Origin: Defluviitaleaceae bacterium
GTDB taxonomy: Bacteria; Bacillota; Clostridia; Lachnospirales; WRAX01
Direction of reading: 5' to 3'
Assembly: GCA_009780415.1 (NCBI GenBank)
Contig: WRAC01000024.1
Location: 1 to 38,909 of the forward strand
Length of the DNA: 38,909 nucleotides
The translations under genes were made by a program, and so were the position numbers. Under the pieces are notes generated by a model, which was not told where the DNA came from, made no database searches, and saw only the letters and a list, made by a program, of their open reading frames with translations. Positions within the stretch are counted from its first letter, which is position 1; every line of letters begins with the position of its first letter. Positions 16,690-25,078 of the stretch are shown piece by piece.

Positions 16690-17328
16690 TTATTTATTTG
16701 TTCGGTTTGCTGTTGCCAGAGCCGCCAGCTCAAATACTTCCTTTTGCGTCATTTGGTCGGTAAGCTCGCCGCTCCCCTTGCCCATTTCTGCGAGCCGCTC
16801 GGCTACCGTGTCATATGCATCGGGTGTAAAATATGTCTCCGAGCACATAACGGATAATAACGCGCCGTAATCGAAGGGGCGGTACAGGACATTGTGCGCG
16901 CCGTTTTTAACAGACTCCAGCACCAGCACCGGAAGCCTTGTGGACGTAACCATTATTATCTTGCTTCCGCGGTCCTTTTTCAAATCGGTCAGCGCTTCAA
17001 TGCCGTCCAGTTCAGGCATCGTTACGTTTAAAAAAACATAATCAAAATGCTCGTCACCATTAAATATCTTAACGGCTTCGTAACCGTTCTCCGCGCGCGC
17101 GCTTACGTTAATCCCGGCCCTTGCCAGCCATTCCTCCATCATCAGGCGCATCATGACCGAATCGTCAACAACCATGGCAGTCCGCCCGACAAGGAGTTTT
17201 CTCTTTTTATTATACTTAGCATGTAAATCTGTCATCGCCTCTGAAAGCAGCTCAACCTCGGCGGTTCCCCAATCCCGCGCAAGCTGTGACATAATTTCCT
17301 GCCATGCTCCCGTTGTATGCGCCGACAT
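16690..17328 (-). CDS. degenerate response-regulator receiver protein (Asn at phosphoacceptor site)
   Basis: 212-residue protein: about 48 N-terminal helical residues, then a CheY-like receiver (about 50-165), then a short helical tail with no DNA-binding domain that I recognise. The acidic pair VVDDS (Asp55, Asp56) and Thr128 are kept. The position of the phosphorylated Asp, before xxMPELDG, is Asn101 (codon AAC), and the conserved Lys before PF is Arg150. Phosphorylation in the usual way is therefore unlikely; it may work as a constitutive or protein-protein switch. The start at 17328 has GGGAGGGG four bases upstream. It is monocistronic, with its own promoter and terminator. Confidence 0.85.
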   Translation of the reverse strand: MSAHTTGAWQEIMSQLARDWGTAEVELLSEAMTDLHAKYNKKRKLLVGRTAMVVDDSVMMRLMMEEWLARAGINVSARAENGYEAVKIFNGDEHFDYVFLNVTMPELDGIEALTDLKKDRGSKIIMVTSTRLPVLVLESVKNGAHNVLYRPFDYGALLSVMCSETYFTPDAYDTVAERLAEMGKGSGELTDQMTQKEVFELAALATANRTNK

Positions 17329-17367
17329 ATTACCCCTCCCTGTCAATGTATCATAATCTCTGTATAC

Positions 17368-17396
17368 ATTCTAATATAAATAATAATCAACGTCAA
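17368..17396 (-). promoter_or_regulatory. sigma-A-type promoter of the receiver gene
   Basis: Minus strand TTGACG (17391-17396), 17-nt spacer, TAGAAT (17368-17373); each element matches five of six. It begins four bases after the stop of the upstream amidohydrolase gene, so that operon may also read through into the receiver gene. Confidence 0.6.
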
Positions 17397-17399
17397 TGG

Positions 17400-18236
17400 C
17401 TAAAAACGATAAATCCCGGCGGCGTTGCCCCAAAAAACATCGGGCCAGACATTCTGCGGAATAATGGCCTTGCACATCTCTGTATACGGGCCAACCGGCG
17501 CAAGGGGCCAATCCGTACCGAAGATGACTTTTTTGTAGTTGTTAAGGAAAAGGAAGCCTTGTCTGAAGTAACCGTTTATCAGCGGTTCGCTTACCATCCT
17601 TTCGCATTCCGAAGCGCCGCCCACCGCAAGCCCCGAGATATCCACATAAACATTGGCGTGTTTATAAGCTATCTCACAGGCTTCCATAACCCAGGGGAAA
17701 CCCACATGGCAGATAATTATCTTCATTTCCGGATACATATGCGCCAGTTTATCCACATGCAGCGGGCGTGAATATTCGATCAGGCCTCCCTTGAAATATG
17801 TGTCGCCGCTGTGGATCGCAACGGGTAAGCCATATTCCGCGGCAATCCTATATACAGGCTCATAAACCTTGGCGTAGATATGCTTATGATAATATCCGGC
17901 GTAAATTTTAAACCCCGCAATGTCACTTCGGGTTTTAACGGCCTTTTCGATTTCCGCGATGCTTTGTCCGCCCATTTTATGCGGGTTTATCCCCATACAG
18001 ACCCGCATATTGTGCATTGGCGTATCCAGCTCGGCGAACATAGGCGTTTGCGCCATTTTATCCGGCGTTTTACCCGGCGCGGTTTCGGTAATCCCCATAC
18101 ATACGCTGCCGGTAACACCGGCTTCGGCGTACTCCTTCGCAAGCCCGGCGGAGGAATAATCAACGCCGGAATCCGCGGCCCCCTGGCGAAACGCCTGTAT
18201 ATTTGAGAAATGCATATGCGCGTCGATTATATTCAT
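17400..18236 (-). CDS. amidohydrolase-2 family metal-dependent hydrolase/decarboxylase
   Basis: 278-residue TIM-barrel protein of the amidohydrolase superfamily, closest by pattern to the ACMSD-like amidohydrolase-2 group. Metal and active-site residues appear in the expected order: DAHMH (5-9), FKIYAGYYHK (109-118), AIHSGD with His142, ICHVG with His177, and FGTDWP with Asp242. Substrate unknown; the family includes hydrolases and decarboxylases. AGGAG precedes the ATG by seven bases. Fourth and last gene of the HD/lipoprotein/GNAT operon, ten bases after the fusion gene. No terminator is visible after it. Confidence 0.82.
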   Translation of the reverse strand: MNIIDAHMHFSNIQAFRQGAADSGVDYSSAGLAKEYAEAGVTGSVCMGITETAPGKTPDKMAQTPMFAELDTPMHNMRVCMGINPHKMGGQSIAEIEKAVKTRSDIAGFKIYAGYYHKHIYAKVYEPVYRIAAEYGLPVAIHSGDTYFKGGLIEYSRPLHVDKLAHMYPEMKIIICHVGFPWVMEACEIAYKHANVYVDISGLAVGGASECERMVSEPLINGYFRQGFLFLNNYKKVIFGTDWPLAPVGPYTEMCKAIIPQNVWPDVFWGNAAGIYRF

Positions 18237-18246
18237 ATACAGTCTC

Positions 18247-21200
18247 CTAGAATGTTATACGTTCCAAAGCGGCTAACTCCGGCGCGGATAAATCCTTGTC
18301 AGTCAGGATATGGAACATCGGCGCGGTAAGCAGTTCGCCGCCGTTTTCAAGGCGCAGGCTAATATCACGCGTAAACTCGGACGAGTTGATACTATTCCCG
18401 GAATAGCACCATGTCCTCCTGTCCGCAAGGTTCGGCACGTAATGCAGCTTGCTGTTTTCCGCGGATAGCTTAATAAATTGGACGTCATTGGTACGGAAAT
18501 CATTTCCCCCCAGCATAAAACGCCGCTGTTTTCCCTTATGTTTAATTTCCGCCTCACGTTCGCCAAATCCGCTTCCGAAGGCAGGGAAAAACACCTCATA
18601 CGCTTCCAATTTCAGATATCCTCCGGTGCTGTTAGCAAACCGCGTAAACGCGCATAAAACAGGCACACCCGGCAATGTCAGGTAAAACTGTTCATAAACA
18701 AGCCCCTTGTATTCCTTGTGGTTAACTACGTCAACGCGGGTTTTTATCCCCTGCCAGTTATTACCGAAGCAATCCGTCACGGCGGTGAATTCCGCCGACA
18801 TCTTTTCCTTTAAAGCCGCCATGCAATTCATTTTATTAAAAACGACATACATGCCGCCCACAAAGGGGTTCCACCACGAGTAAGGCTCCAGTTTCGGATA
18901 TTTGCTCATCAGCCACTCTGTTCCGTAACTGTCTTGCAACGAAAATAAACCAGCGTAATGATTCGGGTCGGATTTAAAAGTCAGCAAGCCATTGGATACG
19001 CTGAGTACGCCATCATTTTTTATTGTTTTTATACCGCCGCCAGGGAAGAAAACCGCTTGTCTCCTTTCAGAAAGGTATGAAGGGAAGGACATCCGCGCAT
19101 TCACCACGCCGATGCCGCCATTCAAACGGGTTTTATCGGGTCTAACCGTAAAATTATTCTCCGCAACCCGTTCATCTTTCGGGTTTATTTGAACACACGG
19201 CTCGAAAAACCCGTCATGCGCCGGAACTATTTCAACCTTGCCTTCATATGACATATTGCGGTTGTTTAACAGTGCGGCCGTAAACTCATCGCCGCAGATA
19301 AACGGATTACGCCCGTTTACGTTTAACTCTAGTAAATCTTCCGCGGGTTCCGTGCGCGCGCTGTAAACGCCGCGCGCGAAATCCCGGAACGACATATAAT
19401 CCCTGAAACCGCCGATTGAGCAGATAACAGGCGGTGTCTCAAATACTTTTCCGGGTTGAATATCACCGAATTTATGCTCTAACTCCACAACGTCATTCCA
19501 TTTGAAAACGGGCTTCAGCTCCGGCGACCAGCATGTGCCGACGGGTAAAGCGGGGTCATTTTCAAACAGCCAGTTTTCTTCAAACAAGCCGGGATCTGCG
19601 GCTGCGATACCTTGATCGCCCGCGTCGGACGACATCACGGTCCGCCCTCCGTAGCGGTAGACGGCGTTGTGATCGACGCCGGCACACACTATTTCACTGA
19701 GGAATACGGCTTTCGGCGCGTTTCCCTCGTTTTCAAGGCGGTTTACGCGCGTAACAACACCCCCGGCCGACAAGGTATAAATCATGGTCATCATAATACC
19801 GGCCTGTTTTTCGGAACGGTAAGAAAGCTCCATTGCGATATCCGCGCCGGTTTCGTATGTCTTAACGTCTATAGGCACGGCCAGATTGAACTCGTCGTCA
19901 TAAGGCTTGCCCAGTTTACAGGGCAGGAATTCAATTTGTGTCATGCTTTCATTACCTAGAAGATATTTTACCTCGGTGCGGTTGCTGTCTTTAAGCGTAT
20001 AAAGCTCAAAAAGCCCGTTTACCAATCCGTAAGCGTCCTCATTATCATAAGCGAAACGCCCCGAAAGGCCTTTGCTTATGATATCCGTCGGCATGGTGAA
20101 CTGCGCCGCTTGACCGTTTTCAAGGGTTATGGCGCAAGGTATCCCAAGCGTTACATGCCCTGTTTTCAAGACCTCCGCCGTTAATTTAACGCTTGCTTTA
20201 CCCAACGCGCACGTTTCAACCGTTTTATCGGAATAATCAAATCTGATATAATCATTTTGTGGCAATGTAAATTGAATGCCAGCCGCGGACAACAGCGCGC
20301 TTTTAACTGTAATAAACGCGTCAAAACGCTTCCCGGGGATGGCAAGGCCGCACTCCGCGTCGAATGCCGCCGTAAGGGGCGCCTTAGCCTCAATGCCCGC
20401 GCCCATTTCCAACTCCAAGCCATTTACCGTGACATTGGCTAATAAACACGGATGCTTGCGGAAGGGGTCTTGTTTATGCGCGGGCTTGTTTACGCGGAAT
20501 GCCGATATGTACTCCGCCTCATCTTTAACCGTATCCGCGCATTCAAAATCCCATTCAATAACGCCGTCGTTTATGCTTCTTATTTTCACGCCAAGAGGCT
20601 TACCGCTCTTGTTTTTAACAATCAGCTTCGCTTTATAATCAAAACCATAGGCAAGCTGATGGTTTTCCGCGCCCAGCTCAACGGTATAATCATCTGTTTC
20701 AACACGGCAAATCCGCCTGCCGGATTTTTCAAATGTTACCTCAAGCCATTCGCCTTCTTTAGCCCATTTATATGTGAAAAACTCAAAATCAGCGTCAAAC
20801 ATGCCGTCGGGAATAATCTCCAGGCTTCTGGCGGAGTCGGCGTACCAGTCCGCTTTTGCGAAGAAGGGCTTTAACAAATCCTGCGCCAGTACCGTAGGGA
20901 TGAAATTCGACAGATGCGTGGTCTCCGAGTTGTCCTCCCACATAAAGCCGCATTTTTTATACAGCGGCACGGCCTTCACGTTTCCGGGCCAGGTGTGCAG
21001 CTCAAGGCGCGGGAACCCCACCTCCATTGTGCGCTCCACACACAGCAGCACAAGGGCTTTCCCCAGCTTTTTAGATTGATAGTCGGGCCGGACGTTTAAC
21101 ACATGGATATAAAGCGCGTCCGCGTCCTTATAATACCGGGCCAGGCTGCAAAGCCCGGCGACCTCGTTTCCGTCCAACGCCACGTAAACATTGTAATATG

Positions 21201-21363
21201 AGCCTGTGCGGAAAAAGTCTATTTGAGCCTGCTCTGTAGCCAAATCACTGCCGCCGCCCCAAAATTCCGCGCTTCTGTTCCACATCTCCGCAAGCCCGGC
21301 GGCGTAACATTCTTCATATTCAACGATTTTGATACCGTTTTCAAGAGTTTTATATACTTTCAT
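18247..21363 (-). CDS. 1038-residue fusion: N-terminal GNAT acetyltransferase and large beta-rich C-terminal region
   Basis: Residues 1-165 are a GNAT acyltransferase: LYIHVLNVRPDYQSKKLGKAL (in part, about 84-104) is motif A with the acetyl-CoA loop, and AVPLYKKCGFMWE is motif B. The remaining 870 residues have no membrane segment or signal peptide. They alternate short beta-type stretches with Gly/Asn turns, repeatedly resembling beta-sandwich and carbohydrate-processing folds (for example GGMYVVFNK, LPGVPVLCAFTRF), but I recognise no catalytic motif. AGGAGG precedes the start. It is co-transcribed with a sugar-binding-type lipoprotein and an amidohydrolase. A role in modifying an amino sugar or glycan-derived substrate is a guess from context. 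Confidence 0.7.
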   Translation of the reverse strand: MKVYKTLENGIKIVEYEECYAAGLAEMWNRSAEFWGGGSDLATEQAQIDFFRTGSYYNVYVALDGNEVAGLCSLARYYKDADALYIHVLNVRPDYQSKKLGKALVLLCVERTMEVGFPRLELHTWPGNVKAVPLYKKCGFMWEDNSETTHLSNFIPTVLAQDLLKPFFAKADWYADSARSLEIIPDGMFDADFEFFTYKWAKEGEWLEVTFEKSGRRICRVETDDYTVELGAENHQLAYGFDYKAKLIVKNKSGKPLGVKIRSINDGVIEWDFECADTVKDEAEYISAFRVNKPAHKQDPFRKHPCLLANVTVNGLELEMGAGIEAKAPLTAAFDAECGLAIPGKRFDAFITVKSALLSAAGIQFTLPQNDYIRFDYSDKTVETCALGKASVKLTAEVLKTGHVTLGIPCAITLENGQAAQFTMPTDIISKGLSGRFAYDNEDAYGLVNGLFELYTLKDSNRTEVKYLLGNESMTQIEFLPCKLGKPYDDEFNLAVPIDVKTYETGADIAMELSYRSEKQAGIMMTMIYTLSAGGVVTRVNRLENEGNAPKAVFLSEIVCAGVDHNAVYRYGGRTVMSSDAGDQGIAAADPGLFEENWLFENDPALPVGTCWSPELKPVFKWNDVVELEHKFGDIQPGKVFETPPVICSIGGFRDYMSFRDFARGVYSARTEPAEDLLELNVNGRNPFICGDEFTAALLNNRNMSYEGKVEIVPAHDGFFEPCVQINPKDERVAENNFTVRPDKTRLNGGIGVVNARMSFPSYLSERRQAVFFPGGGIKTIKNDGVLSVSNGLLTFKSDPNHYAGLFSLQDSYGTEWLMSKYPKLEPYSWWNPFVGGMYVVFNKMNCMAALKEKMSAEFTAVTDCFGNNWQGIKTRVDVVNHKEYKGLVYEQFYLTLPGVPVLCAFTRFANSTGGYLKLEAYEVFFPAFGSGFGEREAEIKHKGKQRRFMLGGNDFRTNDVQFIKLSAENSKLHYVPNLADRRTWCYSGNSINSSEFTRDISLRLENGGELLTAPMFHILTDKDLSAPELAALERITF

Positions 21364-21377
21364 TGCTCCTCCTATTG

Positions 21378-22703
21378 TTAATTCGCATTAATCATTGCAG
21401 GGCGGCTGTACAGCCATTCCAGGCGTTTAAAATCATCGGGCGCAAGCAAATCCTCAAAGGCCGCGGCGCGGCTTGAAAGCGGCGGCAAGCCCAGCCGCTC
21501 GCGCTCCCTTTCCTCTTCCAGTCTATCCGCAAGGCCATAATATGTAATTATAAGCTTAATATAATCACTTGCGTCCGCTTTTGCCAGAGCGCCCTGTTCA
21601 CCCGCTGCCAGAGCGAAAACCCGCGCGTCGGAAGCGGTTGCCCTATAATTGCTTGTCAGCATGTTTTCAAGGGCCGCGAATCCCGTGTTTATTTTAATAT
21701 TCGGGCCCCAGGGGTAAGGAACGATGCCAATTTCCATGCCCGCTTCCAGCATAACCGCCAAGTCATCCGCGTTTCCCGCCGTAATCACCGCCGTGCCGGG
21801 ACCATCGGGGGAGTGCAAAATATTATATACTTCCAATCTGTTGATAAATTCCTTTGTTTGCAAAATCGAAGGCGTATTTTGCACGGACTGTCCGGTTTCA
21901 GGGTGATAAAGGAAGCCGCCGTTCGAATAAACCATATTTTCCCATAAATCCGCCGATTCCACCGAAATCGCGTAATATCCCGGCAGAAGGAGATTGTTAA
22001 GAATCAGGCAATAATCGTAAAAATCGTTCCAGTCCCATTCCCCGCGGTCAAAAAGGTTTCCCGGCATTTCACCAATCCCGGCGCCGCGGATCAAGGCTTT
22101 GTCGTAAATTAGGAATGAATCCGCAACCAGCGGCGTTACGGAGAAACCATACAACCTGCCATCCGTCCAACCCGCTGCGTAATATGCCTCGGGCAGGCCG
22201 GAATTAAGCACCGCGTCCGTTATATCCTCGACCAGCCCGGCGCGCGCAAGCTGTTCCATGCCAGCCCTGTCCACCAAAATAATATCGGCCGCCGGCTCAC
22301 CCTCGAACATGCGTTCCGCCAGTTCTTCCGCCAGAGTTACGATGCTTCTGCCGCCGATAGCGTCGAACGCCATGGTTATGTTAAAAAGCATTTCAATCTC
22401 ATAATGGCGTCTTTGCCATATTTCCGCGTATTCACCATATAACACGGCGGCGGCTTGCGGATTTGGGACGCCGCCAAAACCGATAACCGCACCGCCAAGG
22501 TCAACCACCGGGGTGATTTCAGGGGGTTCGGGGGGTTCGGGCGGCAATGGGGGTTGCGTTGGGGTTGGGGTTGGGCTGGGGATTGGTTCTTCGGTATGGA
22601 TTAGGGTAATAATGGGAGCAGGTTCGTCGGGCCTTCTGCAAGACGACACAAAAAGACAAGCAAAAATCGCCGCGGCATAAAAAAGGAACATCCTTTTTCC
22701 CAT
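21378..22703 (-). CDS. ABC-type extracellular solute-binding lipoprotein (sugar family)
   Basis: 441-residue secreted lipoprotein. The signal peptide MGKRMFLFYAAAIFACLFV ends in a lipobox VSSC with Cys22. A Pro/Thr-rich linker (about 35-65) tethers the binding domain, which has features of family-1 solute-binding proteins: DIILVDRAGMEQLARAGLVEDIT, then WTDGRLYGFSVTPLVADSFLIYDK and WDWNDFYDYC. The start at 22703 follows AGAGGGG; an ATG at 22721 overlaps that site. No permease or ATPase gene is adjacent, so it is an orphan binding protein here, or shares a transporter encoded elsewhere. Confidence 0.85.
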   Translation of the reverse strand: MGKRMFLFYAAAIFACLFVSSCRRPDEPAPIITLIHTEEPIPSPTPTPTQPPLPPEPPEPPEITPVVDLGGAVIGFGGVPNPQAAAVLYGEYAEIWQRRHYEIEMLFNITMAFDAIGGRSIVTLAEELAERMFEGEPAADIILVDRAGMEQLARAGLVEDITDAVLNSGLPEAYYAAGWTDGRLYGFSVTPLVADSFLIYDKALIRGAGIGEMPGNLFDRGEWDWNDFYDYCLILNNLLLPGYYAISVESADLWENMVYSNGGFLYHPETGQSVQNTPSILQTKEFINRLEVYNILHSPDGPGTAVITAGNADDLAVMLEAGMEIGIVPYPWGPNIKINTGFAALENMLTSNYRATASDARVFALAAGEQGALAKADASDYIKLIITYYGLADRLEEERERERLGLPPLSSRAAAFEDLLAPDDFKRLEWLYSRPAMINAN

Positions 22704-22721
22704 GTTTACCCCTCTTTTCAA

Positions 22722-23339
22722 TTACCATTCAAACGTATTATTCACAATATTATCCAACAATGTGTAAACATTACAATTTGACAGAATATCAAAATACTGT
22801 TTCAAATCAAAATACATTTTCCATTTATTAATTATTTTCTCGCAAAGCCCATACCGCATAACCACATTAACCAGTCTTTTTTCCATCAAAACCGCCCCTT
22901 GCGCGTATGACAGAGCGTCACAAAGCTGTATCAATTTATCATAATCAGTATAAGATTTTGATTTAAGGAAATTATCAATAAATTCAAAATCATCTTGCGA
23001 ACAGTCTATATCCCCGACGTATTCGGCTATATCCTGCGTAGGAAATGAATGCGTCAAGCAAATCTCAGCCGCATCGGGATACCCTTCTTTCATTAAATAA
23101 TTATAACCGTCCAAAACATGCCTGATATGTGAATAACCTTCACGCCGCCCGATGTCATGGAGCAGCCCGAGTACATAGGCGGCATCCGCATCCATCTCCG
23201 GGCAACGCTCCGCGATGGCCTTGGCTATTCCGGCAGCGACTTTTGAATGCTCAATCCAAGGTCCCGGATTCATTTTTCCGGAGCTTTCCATCATTGAAAC
23301 AGCTATCTGTATCGAAGGGATATTTACGAACCTCACCAT
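22722..23339 (-). CDS. HD-domain phosphohydrolase-type protein
   Basis: 205 residues with an HD metal-binding domain: His31 in EHSK, the doublet His61-Asp62 in LLHDIGR, His97 and Asp141, the usual order for HD hydrolases acting on nucleotides or phosphate esters. The C-terminal 60 residues are helical and unassigned. The ribosome site (AAAAGG) is very close to the ATG, so a start at an internal Met (residue 16 or 17) is possible. It is the first gene of the operon, only 12 bases after the rnpB terminator; I see no clear promoter of its own. Confidence 0.8.
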   Translation of the reverse strand: MVRFVNIPSIQIAVSMMESSGKMNPGPWIEHSKVAAGIAKAIAERCPEMDADAAYVLGLLHDIGRREGYSHIRHVLDGYNYLMKEGYPDAAEICLTHSFPTQDIAEYVGDIDCSQDDFEFIDNFLKSKSYTDYDKLIQLCDALSYAQGAVLMEKRLVNVVMRYGLCEKIINKWKMYFDLKQYFDILSNCNVYTLLDNIVNNTFEW

Positions 23340-23350
23340 CCTTTTACCAT

Positions 23351-23392
23351 AAAACCTTTAACCCGTAACAATCGTTGCGGATTAAAGGTTTT
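23351..23392 (-). terminator. terminator-type hairpin after rnpB
   Basis: Arms 23351-23365 and 23378-23392 pair over 11 bp plus 3 bp with one C-A mismatch and a 12-nt loop. In the rnpB direction the U tract is the TTTT at the stem base, then ATGG; on the plus strand a longer TTTTATTTT follows. It probably ends rnpB but may leak into the HD-domain gene. Confidence 0.65.
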
Positions 23393-23398
23393 ATTTTC

Positions 23399-23814
23399 GC
23401 GCGAGCTACCTGTAAGCCGAGTTCTGTCCGCCATTATCAATATGGCGTAACGGGCATCTATCTGGGCTTTCCGTCGCCGGAAAGCTCTAGCGGCCTAACC
23501 CGAAGCAATTCACCGGCAATACCGAATAATGCAGTGAACGGGCGGGCAGCCCTGTTGCTTCTGCTTGGCCTTGCGCCGGATGGGGTTTACAGAGCGCCCT
23601 CCGTCGCCGGAGAGCCGGTGAGCTCTTACCTCACCTTTCCACCCTTGCCTTTAAAATCGGGGTAGCGTCCCAACTTTACGGCGGTTTATTTCTGTTGCAC
23701 TGTCCTTGGGGTTACCCCCACCGGCCGTTAGCCGGCATCCTGCCCTTTGGCGCTCGGACTTTCCTAATCAAGAACAATACGGCTTCTTGATTCGCCCGTC
23801 CGGTTTACTCGCCT
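23399..23814 (-). ncRNA. rnpB: RNase P RNA, bacterial class A-like
   Basis: Catalytic RNA that removes tRNA 5' leaders. On the minus strand the RNA begins GGCGAGTAAACCGGACGGGC, contains the universal GAGGAAAGTCCG-like segment (AGGAAAGTCCGAGCGC), the GCCGGCTAACGGCCGG helix and GGGGGTAACCCCAAGGACAG, and ends ACAGAACTCGGCTTACAG, the P4 partner strand. The 5' GCGAG pairs with CTCGC near 23401-23405 to close helix P1, giving about 416 nt. A full-consensus promoter sits at the 5' end. Short reading frames in this region are not genes. Confidence 0.95.
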
Positions 23815-23818
23815 ATGT

Positions 23819-23847
23819 ATTATACATGAAAACTTTTTTTGTGTCAA
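23819..23847 (-). promoter_or_regulatory. full-consensus sigma-A promoter of rnpB
   Basis: Minus strand TTGACA (23842-23847), exactly 17 nt, TATAAT (23819-23824): a perfect match at both elements. The start would be near 23812, coinciding with the 5' strand of helix P1. Confidence 0.9.
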
Positions 23848-23850
23848 ATG

Positions 23851-23879
23851 TTGCAAAAATCATGGATTTAGGATAGAAT
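23851..23879 (+). promoter_or_regulatory. sigma-A-type promoter of the DUF1385-prmC-prfA operon
   Basis: TTGCAA (23851-23856), 17-nt spacer, TAGAAT (23874-23879), about 32 nt before the DUF1385 start. Back to back with the rnpB promoter, four bases apart. Confidence 0.6.
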
Positions 23880-23917
23880 TAAAGGAATTGAAGAATATCG
23901 TTTACGAAAGGTATTTT

Positions 23918-25078
23918 ATGTCAACCACAGATGAGGCGCGTGCGCCGCTCAAAATCACAAAAAAGCACAAAAAAGAGAGTCCTGCGTTTTATGGAGGGCA
24001 GGCCGTTATGGAAGGCGTGATGATGCGCGGCAAGAAATCGTATTCATTAGCCGTCCGCGCGCCGGATAAAAGCATAAAGACGATGAAACGAAGCGTGAAA
24101 GCCAGCGCTCAGCGGCATCCGGTACTTAGATTGCCCGTGCTGCGCGGTATTATAAATTTTGGGTCGTCGCTTGTAATGGGCATCCGAGTAATTTATGATT
24201 CGGCGGATATGGCGGGGTTAAGCGATTTAAAGGAAGAAAACCCGTCGCGTTTTGAAAAGTGGCTGGAAGACCGTTTCGGCGACAAGCTCTTTGATGTCAT
24301 TATGTACTTCAGCGTGGTGCTGTCCCTGTGCCTTTCCATCGGGTTGTTTATGCTTCTGCCGGTATGGGTGTCGAGTTTTTTGAACAACATAATCGGTGAC
24401 CGGAAATGGATACTCAGCATATCCGAGGGCTTGCTGCGCATGGCGATTTTTATCGGGTATTTATACCTGATGACAAAGATGAAGGAGATACGCCGCGTAT
24501 TTGAGTTCCACGGCGCTGAGCACAAGACAATCAATTGCTATGAAAGCGGCGGGGAGCTTACCGTCGCCGATGTACGCAAGCACCCGCGGCAGCATACGCG
24601 CTGCGGCACAAGCTTTTTATTGATCGTAATGCTTGTCAGTATGGTGGTATTTTTCTTTGTCAGGGTAGAGAATATAGGACTTAGGCTTTTGTCACGGCTT
24701 CTGCTGGTGCCTGTAATAGCGGGTATTTCTTATGAGCTGATCATGTGGGCCGGGCGGTCAAAATCCCCGTTTGTGCGGGTTTTCAGCGCGCCGGGGATCT
24801 GGCTGCAAAAATTAACGACGGGCGAACCGGATGATGAACAGATTGAAGTCGCGATTGAGGCGTTGTACGGGGTGCTTGAGGATGACGGGGTTGTCAAACG
24901 TCGCAGAGAACCTGAATCTGGGGAAAACGAAGCTTCAGGAAACGGGGATAGAGACGGCGGGGCTGGATGCGGCGCTGCTGATGATGAAAGCGGCGGGATT
25001 ATCGCGGACGGAGCTGGCGACGAAGCGCGGGAATCTGCTGAACCCGGAACAGAGGTTGTCTTTTTGGAGGATGATTAA
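23918..25078 (+). CDS. DUF1385 (YqhQ-like) membrane protein with overprinted C-terminal tail
   Basis: Conserved Firmicutes membrane protein, role unknown. The start at 23918 follows GAAAGG; an in-frame TTG at 23888 lacks a good site. The 386 residues show YGGQAVMEGVMMRG near residue 25, the EFHGAEHKTINCYE block (about 203-216), a CGTSFLLIV membrane stretch and at least three to four transmembrane helices. The DUF1385 homology I recognise ends around [21 protein letters not shown] (about 325). The last 60 or so residues are Gly/Asp/Glu-rich, low in complexity, and overlap prmC by 197 nt in another frame, suggesting readthrough past a lost stop. Confidence 0.88.
   Translation: MSTTDEARAPLKITKKHKKESPAFYGGQAVMEGVMMRGKKSYSLAVRAPDKSIKTMKRSVKASAQRHPVLRLPVLRGIINFGSSLVMGIRVIYDSADMAGLSDLKEENPSRFEKWLEDRFGDKLFDVIMYFSVVLSLCLSIGLFMLLPVWVSSFLNNIIGDRKWILSISEGLLRMAIFIGYLYLMTKMKEIRRVFEFHGAEHKTINCYESGGELTVADVRKHPRQHTRCGTSFLLIVMLVSMVVFFFVRVENIGLRLLSRLLLVPVIAGISYELIMWAGRSKSPFVRVFSAPGIWLQKLTTGEPDDEQIEVAIEALYGVLEDDGVVKRRREPESGENEASGNGDRDGGAGCGAADDESGGIIADGAGDEARESAEPGTEVVFLEDD
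23951..23978. repeat. dispersed A-rich short repeat, copy 2
   Basis: AAAATCACAAAAAAGCAC plus an A run, nearly identical to 11471-11497. Here it codes for the KITKKHKKE stretch just inside the N-terminus of the DUF1385 protein, before the conserved domain. Low complexity limits confidence that the two copies are related by descent. Confidence 0.4.

Noticed and set aside
23375-23665. Plus-strand open frame of 96 codons
   Set aside because: It lies across the RNase P RNA gene, whose conserved sequence and promoter are on the minus strand.
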